Below, in pieces: positions 1-6,660 of a DNA stretch of 14,932 nt; positions within the stretch are counted from its first letter, which is position 1; each line of letters begins with the position of its first letter. Below the pieces are notes generated by a model. That model had not been told where the DNA came from and ran no database searches. It saw only the letters and a list, made by a program, of their open reading frames with translations. Source of the stretch: Bacteroidota bacterium (GTDB lineage: Bacteria; Bacteroidota; Bacteroidia; B-17B0; Aurantibacillaceae); the NCBI GenBank assembly GCA_023433205.1, contig JAEZDS010000070.1, positions 1-14,932 on the forward strand. Reading direction: 5' to 3'. The translations under genes were made by a program, and so were the position numbers.

Positions 1-2
1 CC

Positions 3-191
3 GTTCTTGGAGGGCAGGTGGTATTTAAGGGTACCCGGGTGCCGGTACAGTCACTTTTCTGGCATTTAGAAAAAGGCATATCTGTTGACGAATTTCTAAA
101 AGACTTCGATTCTGTTTCGAAAGAGCAAGTCGTTGCTGTGCTTGAGATCGCTTCCAACGATATAGAAAAGCTTTATGGTTCTGCTGCTTGA
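3..191 (+). CDS. DUF433 family antitoxin, 3' part (5' end outside window)
   Basis: An open frame enters from the left edge and ends at TGA 189-191, giving 62 visible residues. The visible part starts VLGGQVVFKGTRVPV and continues with LEKGISVDEFLKDF and VSKEQVVAVLE. This is the GGxPxxxGTRxPV, then G-hydrophobic-xEFLxDFPxVxxxQVxAxL pattern of the DUF433 family, small helix-turn-helix-like proteins usually encoded just upstream of a DUF5615 PIN-like toxin. Only the first dozen or so residues should be missing. The stop codon lies 17 bases inside the next gene, an overlap typical of toxin-antitoxin pairs. The family role as an antitoxin that binds the toxin and its own promoter is established only by association; nothing here shows it directly. 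Because the downstream toxin is broken, this gene may now be an orphan. Confidence 0.85.
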   Translation, partial: VLGGQVVFKGTRVPVQSLFWHLEKGISVDEFLKDFDSVSKEQVVAVLEIASNDIEKLYGSAA

Positions 192-400
192 CGAAAATCT
201 CCCTAAGAAACTAAGAATTGAATTCGGGGGCCATGAAACTTTCACCGTGCGCGAAATGGGCTGGTCTGGAGTCTCAAATGGCGCCCTGCTCCGTTTAATG
301 ACAGAAAAAAATTTTGACGCTTCTAAAACCACTGATACCAAAATTACTCAAGCTCATTAAGAGCGGACTCAGCCCCGGTCCGATTGAGGTAAGAATGTGA
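175..400 (+). pseudogene. DUF5615 PIN-like toxin, internally deleted and frameshifted
   Basis: The N-terminal part (ATG 175) reads MVLLLDENLPKKL, then HETFTVREMGWSGVSNGALL and LMTEKNFD. This is the start of a DUF5615 PIN-like protein, with the acidic Asp6-Glu7 of the LLxDENLP motif. After about residue 46 family similarity stops and this frame ends at 358-360. A different frame then reads IPKLLKLIKSGLSPGPIEVR and closes at TGA 398-400, which looks like the normal C-terminus of the same family. The segment between, which should carry the second conserved acid (usually in a TxD motif) and roughly 40 residues, is missing. Intact members are about 110-120 residues; the two visible pieces sum to about 70. 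I infer one internal deletion that also shifted the frame, so no active toxin is expected. It overlaps the DUF433 gene by 17 bases. Confidence 0.75.
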
Positions 401-598
401 CGAACCGGCCTGGATTTATGGAGCCAGGCGTTATTCGCAGCCACAATTGGTCAATTATTTTGGTGGGTGGTGGCTTTGACACCTTAGCTAAACTGAGATT
501 CAATGCGTCAATCGGGAGCAGGCCATTTGTGAACATCCCTTCAAAAAAACATTACCAACTCCGCAATTATCTTCGCATTTTTCGGTAAAATCTGAATT

Positions 599-2956
599 AT
601 GGCAGTCTCAAATCTCAAAGTACATCCTGCAAAAAAACCGGCAAACCTTAGCGTAAAGGCATGGCAAACAAAACTCAGGGAACAGATCGCGACAAAAGAA
701 AAGTTTAAGATCACAAATATTTCGGGAGGTGTCGGATATTCAGACTATAATGTCTCCAGCACCACTGGTTTTTCATCTTATAAGGTAGCGATAAGGAGCG
801 CCGACACCAGCGCGAATTTCTGCTCGTGTCTTGACTTCAAAACCAACAAACTGGGTACCTGCAAGCACATTGAAGCTGTTATGAATGTTCTTGCAAAAAA
901 ACGTTCGGCCGTAGCTGCGCTGCGAAAACCCTATCAGCCAGAATATACCTCAGTGTATATTTCGTACAAAGAATCGCCTGTTGTGAAGATTCGGGTAGGC
1001 ACACTAAAAAATACGTCATTTACAAAACTCGCCTCCAGATATTTTGACAAGGAACTGTGTTTGAAAGCATCTTCAATCGAACATTTTGGGGATTTTATGC
1101 GATCGGCGAAAAAAATTGACGCGTCTTTTCGCTGCTATCCTGATGTGATAGAACATGCGGTGACAATCCGGGAAAATCGCTCGCGCGAAATCGCAGTGAA
1201 TCAGTTCTTCCGTAATAAAAAAGAAATACAAAAACTCGTAAAGTGTAATCTGTTTCCATATCAACTGGAGGGCGTCAGGTTTTGCGCCACTGCCGGTCGC
1301 AGCATCCTTGCCGACGACATGGGGCTGGGAAAAACGGTGCAGGCGATCGCGACCGCCCAATTGCTCAGGAAGATTACCAAAATTGATTCGGTATTCATCA
1401 TTTGTCCAACTTCTCTTAAACACCAGTGGGCGACCGAAATAAAAAAATTTGCCGGAGAATCAGCTCTGGTGATTGAGGGCAACGTGCTTGCGAGAGAAAA
1501 GTTATATGCATCACCCGCGTTTTATAAAATACTGAGTTACAATGTTACGCTCAACGACTGGAAAACGATCAACGATAAAAACCCAGGATTACTCCTTCTG
1601 GATGAAGCGCAGCGGTTGAAGAATTTCCGCGCGAAGGTTTCGCAGCGTGTAAAACTGATCAGCAGCAGGTTCTCTCTGGTGCTCACCGGCACCCCTATTG
1701 AAAATAATCTTGAAGAGCTTTATTCGCTCATGCAGCTTGTAAATCCGCTCTTTTTAGGTTCGCTGCAGAACTTTCTTTCAAAGTACCGGTTAACAGACAA
1801 CGAAACGGGTAAAGTAACCGGCTATACCGGACTGAACACCCTGGGTGAAACACTTCGACAGGTAATGTTAAGGCGGCGGAAGAAAGAAGTATTATCACAG
1901 CTACCAGAACGCAGCGACAGGAATCTGTTGATTCCAATGACGGAAAAGCAGACAGAATTACATGACGATTATGCTCTGACGGTGAGCCGGCTGGTGCGTT
2001 CCTGGCGACGAAAAGGGTTTTTGGAGGAACGTGAACGGCAGCGGCTGATGATTGCCCTGAACCTGATGCGTATGTCCTGTGACAGCACATACCTCATTGA
2101 CCAGGAAACGAATCACCAGAATAAAATTGATGAACTGGTAACGCTCCTCAGCGAAATTCTTTCAAACGAAGGTGAAAAGGTGGTTATTTTCTCACAATGG
2201 GAGCGAATGACCAGGTTGGTGCGCCATGAACTTGAACTACTACAGATCGGTTACAGATATCTGCACGGAGCGATCCCCTCAAAACAACGCGGCGCTTTGT
2301 ACAGCGACTTCAACGAAAAGAGCGACGTGCGTGTTTTTCTCTCTACCGACGCAGGGGGAGTGGGACTTAATCTTCAGTCCGCTGCCTGGATCATCAATCT
2401 CGACATACCCTGGAACCCCGGTGTACTTGAACAAAGGATAGGGCGCATTCACCGGCTCGGCCAAAAGAAACCCGTGAACGTAATAAACCTGGTGAGCGCG
2501 AACACCATCGAATCAAACATGCTCGGCGTTATCGGTTTTAAAAAGTCTGTTGCTGCCGGAGTGCTTGACGACGGCGACGACGTAGTGTTTATGGGTGAAA
2601 GCAGGTTCAAAAAGTTTATGGAGTCGGTTGAAACGATTACAGCTAAATTGCCCACGCCCGCTACAGATGCTGATACAACAGATCAAGAACTGGCGATTCA
2701 GCCGAATCTGGATTACGCTGAAAAACAGAATGAGCATACGCTGATCAATGGGCAGTCTTCAGAACAAACAGACAATATCGTATCGAACCTTTTAACGGCG
2801 CTGTCCGACGAAAAACTTTTGGCCGCGGTGGTAAAACGGATGGTGCAGGTGGATAAAGCCACAGGTGCCCAATACCTGAAAATTCCGGTCGAGAGTGAAA
2901 CAACGGTGGTAAACGCGCTCAAAGGCCTTGCGAAACTGCTGGGTGGAGAGAAGTGA
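599..2956 (+). CDS. SWIM-domain Snf2/SWI2-family DNA-dependent ATPase (helicase-like)
   Basis: This 785-residue protein has a SWIM zinc finger near the N-terminus (C75-x-C77, then C88-x-H90) followed by a full Snf2 motor. Visible motifs are Walker A in ADDMGLGKT (240-246 core), motif II DEAQ at 335-338, motif III TGTPIENN at 363-370, motif V STDAGGVGLNLQ at 582-593 and motif VI QRIGRIHRLGQ at 612-622. The last 130 or so residues have no motif I recognise. Snf2 proteins are ATP-driven double-stranded-DNA translocases that remodel protein-DNA complexes. The bacterial SWIM-Snf2 group resembles RapA/HepA in its motor, but its targets are mostly unknown. The ATG at 599 gives a natural N-terminus and all motor motifs are present, so it should be active. 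It stands alone between two damaged toxin-antitoxin loci. A role in housekeeping or defence cannot be decided from sequence. Confidence 0.92.
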   Translation: MAVSNLKVHPAKKPANLSVKAWQTKLREQIATKEKFKITNISGGVGYSDYNVSSTTGFSSYKVAIRSADTSANFCSCLDFKTNKLGTCKHIEAVMNVLAKKRSAVAALRKPYQPEYTSVYISYKESPVVKIRVGTLKNTSFTKLASRYFDKELCLKASSIEHFGDFMRSAKKIDASFRCYPDVIEHAVTIRENRSREIAVNQFFRNKKEIQKLVKCNLFPYQLEGVRFCATAGRSILADDMGLGKTVQAIATAQLLRKITKIDSVFIICPTSLKHQWATEIKKFAGESALVIEGNVLAREKLYASPAFYKILSYNVTLNDWKTINDKNPGLLLLDEAQRLKNFRAKVSQRVKLISSRFSLVLTGTPIENNLEELYSLMQLVNPLFLGSLQNFLSKYRLTDNETGKVTGYTGLNTLGETLRQVMLRRRKKEVLSQLPERSDRNLLIPMTEKQTELHDDYALTVSRLVRSWRRKGFLEERERQRLMIALNLMRMSCDSTYLIDQETNHQNKIDELVTLLSEILSNEGEKVVIFSQWERMTRLVRHELELLQIGYRYLHGAIPSKQRGALYSDFNEKSDVRVFLSTDAGGVGLNLQSAAWIINLDIPWNPGVLEQRIGRIHRLGQKKPVNVINLVSANTIESNMLGVIGFKKSVAAGVLDDGDDVVFMGESRFKKFMESVETITAKLPTPATDADTTDQELAIQPNLDYAEKQNEHTLINGQSSEQTDNIVSNLLTALSDEKLLAAVVKRMVQVDKATGAQYLKIPVESETTVVNALKGLAKLLGGEK

Positions 2957-3132
2957 TCCTTCTGCTAACGTTTGAATCATTCAGCGATAATTTTTACCAT
3001 CAGTTCTCCCGCTTTATTCTGTCAGGACTAAAGGCCTCATAATTGCACTACTGAATTTTCTGAACCTATTTCCGCAACATGTTCATTCTTCGTGAAAAAA
3101 ATGGACATCATTAGTTGATCCTTACCGAAAAT

Positions 3133-3155
3133 GGACATATATGTGCTATATGTCC
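3133..3155. repeat. Perfect inverted repeat (9-bp arms, 5-base loop)
   Basis: The arms GGACATATA and TATATGTCC are exact reverse complements separated by TGTGC. No T-tract follows on either side, so it is not a convincing intrinsic terminator. It could be a protein-binding operator or a leftover of an element end. Confidence 0.7.
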
Positions 3156-3282
3156 GGATATTGACCAAAAAGTGAAACATAATAAAATTTAATAGAAACA
3201 AGCCATTTAATGATCTGCAGGATCTTCCCCCACATGCACTTTGTGTTTTCGTGGAGAAAGTCAGAAACACATCGGCATCAAT

Positions 3283-3436
3283 CGTAAATGTGACCGCAAA
3301 CCTCTTAGTCTGAGGATCAACATCAATACTGTCAATGTATTTACAGCAGGCGATGCCACCGTAAATGTGACCGCAAGCCTCTTAGTCTGAGGATCAACAT
3401 CAATACTGTCAATGTATTTACAGCAGGCGATGCCAC
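3283..3436. repeat. Tandem direct repeat, two 77-bp copies
   Basis: The unit runs from CGTAAATGTGACCGCAA to GCGATGCCAC. Copy 1 is 3283-3359 and copy 2 is 3360-3436, directly abutting. By eye the copies differ at a single base (GCAAACCTC against GCAAGCCTC). Near identity implies a recent duplication, for instance by slippage or unequal exchange. Each copy contains a small CCTC...GAGG hairpin. The period is not divisible by three, so this is unlikely to be coding. Confidence 0.92.
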
Positions 3437-3463
3437 ACACACTGCCAATAGTTACCACGGCCA

Positions 3464-3480
3464 CTATCATTATATGATAG
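3464..3480 (+). promoter_or_regulatory. AT-rich hairpin/palindrome upstream of the HEPN-MNT locus
   Basis: CTATCAT and ATGATAG form a perfect 7-bp inverted repeat around TAT, followed at once by CTTTTTGTTACTTTT. The shape fits a weak intrinsic terminator reading rightward. It also fits an operator palindrome for an autoregulated toxin-antitoxin pair, since it lies about 60 bases ahead of the HEPN remnant start. The sequence alone does not decide. Confidence 0.45.
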
Positions 3481-3539
3481 CTTTTTGTTACTTTTAGGTG
3501 AGCGATTCCAATCAATAAAAATTACACAGAATCAAATCT

Positions 3540-3596
3540 ATGGACAAGGAAGGTATCAGGTGGAAACAGCGGTTTCAGAGAAAATGTTTGGATTGA
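3540..3596 (+). pseudogene. Remnant of HEPN/HI0074-like NTase-substrate-binding gene
   Basis: A short frame starts at ATG 3540 and reads MDKEGIRWKQRFQ before turning into unrelated residues and stopping at TGA 3594-3596 (18 codons plus stop). IRWKQRFQ matches, from memory, the characteristic N-terminus of the HI0074-like nucleotidyltransferase substrate-binding (HEPN-fold) family, whose members continue NFxKA and run to about 130 residues. These genes normally sit beside an MNT nucleotidyltransferase. Here the MNT start codon (3584) lies inside the remnant, in another frame. I infer a deletion of more than 100 codons that joined the first 13 codons of the partner directly to the MNT gene. The motif is short, so confidence is moderate. 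Confidence 0.6.
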
Positions 3597-3934
3597 AAAA
3601 CCATCATATAGAAGCCATCAGTCGCTGTTTTGAACGCTATCCGGGCATTAAAACAGTGGTGATCTATGGCTCCCGTGCCAGAGGAGACTACAAACATGGT
3701 TCTGATATTGATTTAAACATCCAGGGTACTCTCAGCAACAGCGAACTGGTAAAACTTGAAAACGAACTCGACGATCTGCTCCTGCCTTACAAAATAGATC
3801 TTTCAATGCTTAGTGAGATCAGGAACCCCAACTTGCTGGCACAGATCAGAAAAGGAAGAGTGTTTTTTGACAGCGCACACAATCTAGCTGTGAATGAGCC
3901 GGCTCCTGAGTTTAAGGAGGGAGGGATGGACTGA
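3584..3934 (+). CDS. MNT-domain nucleotidyltransferase (HEPN/MNT toxin-antitoxin component)
   Basis: This 116-residue protein has the minimal nucleotidyltransferase signature GSRARGDYKHGSDIDL (residues 29-44). The catalytic carboxylates are D41 and D43, and a third is likely D72 in YKIDLS. The C-terminal NPNLLAQIRKGRVFF also fits the family, so the protein looks complete. MNT proteins of this type act with HEPN proteins. In studied pairs the MNT protein is the antitoxin that AMPylates the HEPN RNase; in the HI0073/HI0074 type the HEPN-fold protein is called the substrate-binding subunit. The open frame extends upstream to 3485, but I choose ATG 3584: it gives the usual family N-terminus, and the extra 33 residues overlap the remnant of the partner gene. 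With the partner destroyed, the enzyme lacks its usual target here. Confidence 0.88.
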   Translation: MFGLKNHHIEAISRCFERYPGIKTVVIYGSRARGDYKHGSDIDLNIQGTLSNSELVKLENELDDLLLPYKIDLSMLSEIRNPNLLAQIRKGRVFFDSAHNLAVNEPAPEFKEGGMD

Positions 3935-3990
3935 GGGTTTTGCTGAGAGGGGGCTACTGTGGCTAATTCATTCAATTCGAAGCTTAGTTA

Positions 3991-4096
3991 AACACATAGT
4001 CACATAAAAATCATAGATTTTCACATAGGAGTTAGGTTTCAGGAAAGATTTTGTTCCCTATGAGAATTCTATGTGCCGCTACTGGGTCTATGTGCT
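3991..4096. repeat. CACATAG/CTATGTG interspersed inverted-repeat cluster
   Basis: Within about 100 bases CACATAG occurs at 3993 and 4022 and its complement CTATGTG at 4069 and 4088, with further partial copies (CACATA near 4001). The copies can pair into one or two large imperfect hairpins. Repeats of this CACATAG/CTATGTG type are, from memory, common between genes in Bacteroidota genomes. The cluster sits between two convergent genes (MNT on plus, UvrD-like on minus), where it could act as a transcription stop for both. Confidence 0.65.
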
Positions 4097-4158
4097 TCAA
4101 TTCTTTGGATAATGAGGGCTTTTTGTTGATGCGTTCTTTATTCAGTAGGTTTCCTGAT

Positions 4159-6300
4159 CTATTCATCAATCCTTGCCCCACACTCCCCGCAAAATTTTCT
4201 CTCGTTCCCCAGAGCATTTTTGCAGGCTGGGCAAAGTCGTGGCGCTTCTATAGGACTGTTGGTTATAGAGGCCGCCTTCTGGAAAAACGCTTTCGGGATC
4301 TCATCAATGAACTGCGATTCGTTGCCGAGCTCCGTAATAAGGAAAAGCTCATCCTTTGCCCTCGTTATGGCGACGTAAAAAAGCCGGCGCTCTTCCTCTA
4401 ACAACATGTCGTACTTCGTGTCTTTGATCACACGAAAAATGGCGTCATCGAGCCACACATCAGGAAAACCCCCATCACCCTCACTTAAACCCACTATAAA
4501 AACGGCCCTGGCCTCCAATCCCTTTGAGGCATGAATGGTTTTGAATGAGGCGAATAGTTTACTATTTTTCAGTGCGTTAAAGTAAGGCGTTGCCATTTTG
4601 CTGCGCCGCGAAAGTACCAGGATGTCTTCTTTGGTATAGCCCATCTCCTGAAGACTGCGTACCTTATCAACAAAAAATTTCAGATCGTCTTCTCCGGGTT
4701 TTTTTGCACGATATATTTCTATGTGACTGGGATCTTTTTTAAAGGCTGAGATATCTTTGCCAATTTGATTTCGGTTGTTTCTTATTACTTCATTGCTGGC
4801 GCCAACTATTGACTGTGTACTCCGGTAATTAATGTCCAGTTTATGGATCTCTGAGCTCGGAAAATGCTTTTCGAAATTTACTATATAATCCACGTTCGAG
4901 CCCCGGAAGCCATAAATTGCCTGCCAGTCATCACCCACACAGAACAACTGTGTGTCGGGGGTGAGCAAAACATCAAGGAGTTTAACCTGCAGGCTGTTTA
5001 CGTCCTGAAACTCGTCCACCATCACGTAACGGAACTTTTGCTGGTACAGATCCCTCGCCTCTGGATGCTCTTTCAGCAACTTAATGGTTAGAATAATAAG
5101 GTCGTCAAAATCAAGATAGGATTTGTTGGTGCAATAAACCTGATAGTCTTTTATAAGAGGTATAGCCAGCTCATAAAAATGCCGCACCCTTTCGTGCGCG
5201 TTTTGCCGCGCAGCTTTAAGCGCATCATCAGGATCAACGTCCTCAGCCTTCATCATGCTTTGCAACTCCATGCTCAGCTTCAGGAATTTATTCACCTTGT
5301 CGTGATAGGACTTAAATTCCTCCTCATAGTTCAGTCCGGCATCTTCGGTTAAAGTTTCGGTGATCCTTCCCAGCACAATCCTTTCCATAGCAAGATTAAA
5401 GAGTGCCGAATCGTTCATAATATTTTCGTAGGTGATCACACAATTGCGCCCTCCCTCTCTGAATTGTTTTTCCTTTTCTTCCAGCGGGTAGCTGAGTTCT
5501 GATTTGTGTTCGAGAAAAAGGTCAGCCTGGGGAATATAAAAATCTGGTTTGAAATTAAAATCCTTTACATTGATCTCTTTTTCATACAGGTAACGAATGT
5601 TGTGCCGGTAAAGCCAATCAGCGATGTCGCGTTCTGACTTTGACTTCACTATTTCTCCCTTTAAAGTGGTATAGGTTTTTTGCCCCTTGCCGTGCAGCGC
5701 GGTCATTGCTTTATCTATCCGTTGCCGGTCAACAAAATAGTCGAGTATGTATCTTTTGAACTTAAGGAGATAATTTTTATTGTTGCAGGCAAGGATCAGC
5801 AGCTTATGAAAGATATCCTTTGACGTCTCCGGAGCGGAAATATTTGTTTTACCCACCTCAGTTTCCACTCCTTTCTCGTCGGTTACCAGCTTAAACTGGT
5901 TATCAAAAACCGGGTTACCGTTGTTGCGTAATATAGAATAACACAAAGAGTGGAAGGTGCGAATGGTCAGCTTGTCGAGCCAGGCAGCATCGGTTTTTCG
6001 TTTAAAACGTTCCTCATCTTTTTGCGCTTTTGTAAGGAACTTGCTGTTTATTATCTCCGCGTAAGTTCCTGAGTCATCATTTTCAATGATCAGCCTGTCA
6101 ATCATTTCATTCGTCGCGTTTTTGGTAAAGGTGATGGCGAGAATGCCTGAAGGTTTCACATTCTTTTCAAAGACCAGATGCTGCAACTTTGAAATAACGG
6201 TCTTTGTTTTGCCAGATCCTGCACCGGCCAGAACCAGCACTCGTCTGTTTTCAGACAACACGGCGGACTTTTGTTTTTCGTTGAGGTGATCCAGAGTCAT
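4159..6300 (-). CDS. UvrD/Rep-family superfamily 1 helicase with PD-(D/E)xK-like insertion and zinc ribbon
   Basis: This 713-residue SF1A helicase has all main motifs: Walker A AGAGSGKT (25-32), motif II VDEFQD (428-433), motif III GDDWQAIYGFRGS (456-468), motif V TIHASKG (588-594) and motif VI YVAITRAK (642-649). Between the first helicase motifs and motif II lies an insertion at about 219-293. It reads KSKSERDIADWLYRH, then KPDFYIP and LFLEHK; E223, D253, E264 and K266 make a plausible PD-(D/E)xK nuclease core. The C-terminus carries CPAC and CGEC (C690, C693, C704, C707), a zinc ribbon. Such enzymes unwind DNA 3' to 5' in repair or restart. The open frame reaches a TTG at 6321, but I prefer ATG 6300: it gives MTLDHLNEKQKSAV, a normal start, and a TATATTTG promoter element covers the TTG. 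The gene is monocistronic in this window. Confidence 0.9.
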   Translation of the reverse strand: MTLDHLNEKQKSAVLSENRRVLVLAGAGSGKTKTVISKLQHLVFEKNVKPSGILAITFTKNATNEMIDRLIIENDDSGTYAEIINSKFLTKAQKDEERFKRKTDAAWLDKLTIRTFHSLCYSILRNNGNPVFDNQFKLVTDEKGVETEVGKTNISAPETSKDIFHKLLILACNNKNYLLKFKRYILDYFVDRQRIDKAMTALHGKGQKTYTTLKGEIVKSKSERDIADWLYRHNIRYLYEKEINVKDFNFKPDFYIPQADLFLEHKSELSYPLEEKEKQFREGGRNCVITYENIMNDSALFNLAMERIVLGRITETLTEDAGLNYEEEFKSYHDKVNKFLKLSMELQSMMKAEDVDPDDALKAARQNAHERVRHFYELAIPLIKDYQVYCTNKSYLDFDDLIILTIKLLKEHPEARDLYQQKFRYVMVDEFQDVNSLQVKLLDVLLTPDTQLFCVGDDWQAIYGFRGSNVDYIVNFEKHFPSSEIHKLDINYRSTQSIVGASNEVIRNNRNQIGKDISAFKKDPSHIEIYRAKKPGEDDLKFFVDKVRSLQEMGYTKEDILVLSRRSKMATPYFNALKNSKLFASFKTIHASKGLEARAVFIVGLSEGDGGFPDVWLDDAIFRVIKDTKYDMLLEEERRLFYVAITRAKDELFLITELGNESQFIDEIPKAFFQKAASITNSPIEAPRLCPACKNALGNERKFCGECGARIDE

Positions 6301-6318
6301 ACTTAAATCGGAGGCTTT

Positions 6319-6326
6319 CAAATATA
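6319..6326 (-). promoter_or_regulatory. Bacteroidota-type -7 element (TATATTTG) for the UvrD-like gene
   Basis: Read on the minus strand, TATATTTG fits the TAnnTTTG consensus of the Bacteroidota primary sigma factor. It lies about 18 bases upstream of ATG 6300, which would give a very short leader. No clear TTG-type -33 box was seen at the expected distance, so the call is tentative. It supports starting the gene at 6300 and not at the TTG inside the element. Confidence 0.4.
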
Positions 6327-6478
6327 GAGAAATATCAGGCTAAGGGAAGCATTGGTCCAGAGAAGCCAGATGCAGGGTGCTGAGAACTGCGGATAGAATT
6401 CTTGCCGAAGGAGAATGGCAGTTAAAATTTAAAGGCATTTGAACGCCACTTAATTCCCAGGAGTTCAGCACCTTTTTT

Positions 6479-6515
6479 TGTCGAAAATCCGACAGTTTTT
6501 GTCGGCAAACGACAG
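6479..6515. promoter_or_regulatory. Alternating TGTCG/CGACA palindrome cluster, possible operator
   Basis: Four copies alternate in orientation: TGTCG at 6479, CCGACAG at 6489, TGTCGG at 6500 and CGACAG at 6510. The inner pair CCGACA-GTTTT-TGTCGG is a perfect 6-bp inverted repeat, and the outer pairs give 5-bp repeats with 5-6 base gaps. The starts are 10-11 bases apart, about one helical turn, so all sites face the same side of the DNA. This fits cooperative binding of a dimeric repressor between the diverging genes. Mutually exclusive hairpins in a transcript are an alternative. Confidence 0.55.
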
Positions 6516-6660
6516 AAAATTGAAAGTAAACTAAATCTGTAAAAAGGCAGGGAGAGGGCACTTGATTTGGAAAATTCACCCAACTGGAGGTTGAGAAGAG
6601 CATTCTGATTTTTCAAGAAATTATTCCTATTTTACTAGCCCTATTTGCACACACAAAAAG

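Larger units (their letters stand above)
2957..3539. other. Gene-free spacer carrying repeats
   Basis: About 580 bases between the Snf2 gene and the nucleotidyltransferase locus contain no ORF I would defend. The short minus-strand frames across 3037-3515 match no family I know and run through a 77-bp tandem duplication, which is not a multiple of three. The spacer holds a perfect 9-bp inverted repeat (3133-3155), the tandem duplication (3283-3436) and an AT-rich hairpin (3464-3480). The 8-mer ATGGACAT occurs near 3102 and again at 3131, which may be debris of a mobile-element end. No transposase remains. Confidence 0.6.
6301..6660. other. Divergent intergenic region between UvrD-like gene and restriction operon
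   Basis: These 360 bases separate two diverging genes and must hold both promoters. They contain a likely -7 element for the minus-strand gene (6319-6326) and a cluster of TGTCG/CGACA palindromes (6479-6515). I see no RNA gene. The two overlapping minus-strand frames here (6340-6616) resemble no protein I know and run through the palindromes. A clear promoter for the plus-strand operon was not found; TATTTG at 6642-6647 is a weak candidate. Confidence 0.55.

Noticed and set aside
397..588. 63-codon plus-strand frame between the toxin remnant and the Snf2 gene
   Set aside because: No family resemblance, and it begins inside the toxin remnant's last codons. The 200-base spacer otherwise shows nothing I can support.
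3283..3436. CRISPR array
   Set aside because: There are only two abutting 77-bp copies without spacers and no cas genes nearby. It is a simple tandem duplication.
3037..3515. Two minus-strand frames in the spacer before the nucleotidyltransferase
   Set aside because: They run through the inverted repeat and the 77-bp duplication, which would be read in two different frames. The proteins look like no known family.
3485..3583. Longer N-terminus for the MNT protein
   Set aside because: The extra 33 residues do not fit the family and overlap, in another frame, the MDKEGIRWKQRFQ remnant. ATG 3584 gives the normal start.
6301..6321. TTG start at 6321 for the UvrD-like helicase
   Set aside because: The codon lies inside a TATATTTG promoter-like element, and ATG 6300 begins the conserved LNEKQKSAV region properly.
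6340..6616. Two overlapping minus-strand frames in the divergent intergenic region
   Set aside because: No recognisable domain, Ser/Leu-rich translation of AT-rich DNA, and the palindrome cluster lies inside them.
6630..6660. TATTTG at 6642-6647 as the promoter of the restriction operon
   Set aside because: It lacks the two-base spacer of TAnnTTTG and has no -33 partner at the right distance, so it was not listed as a feature.
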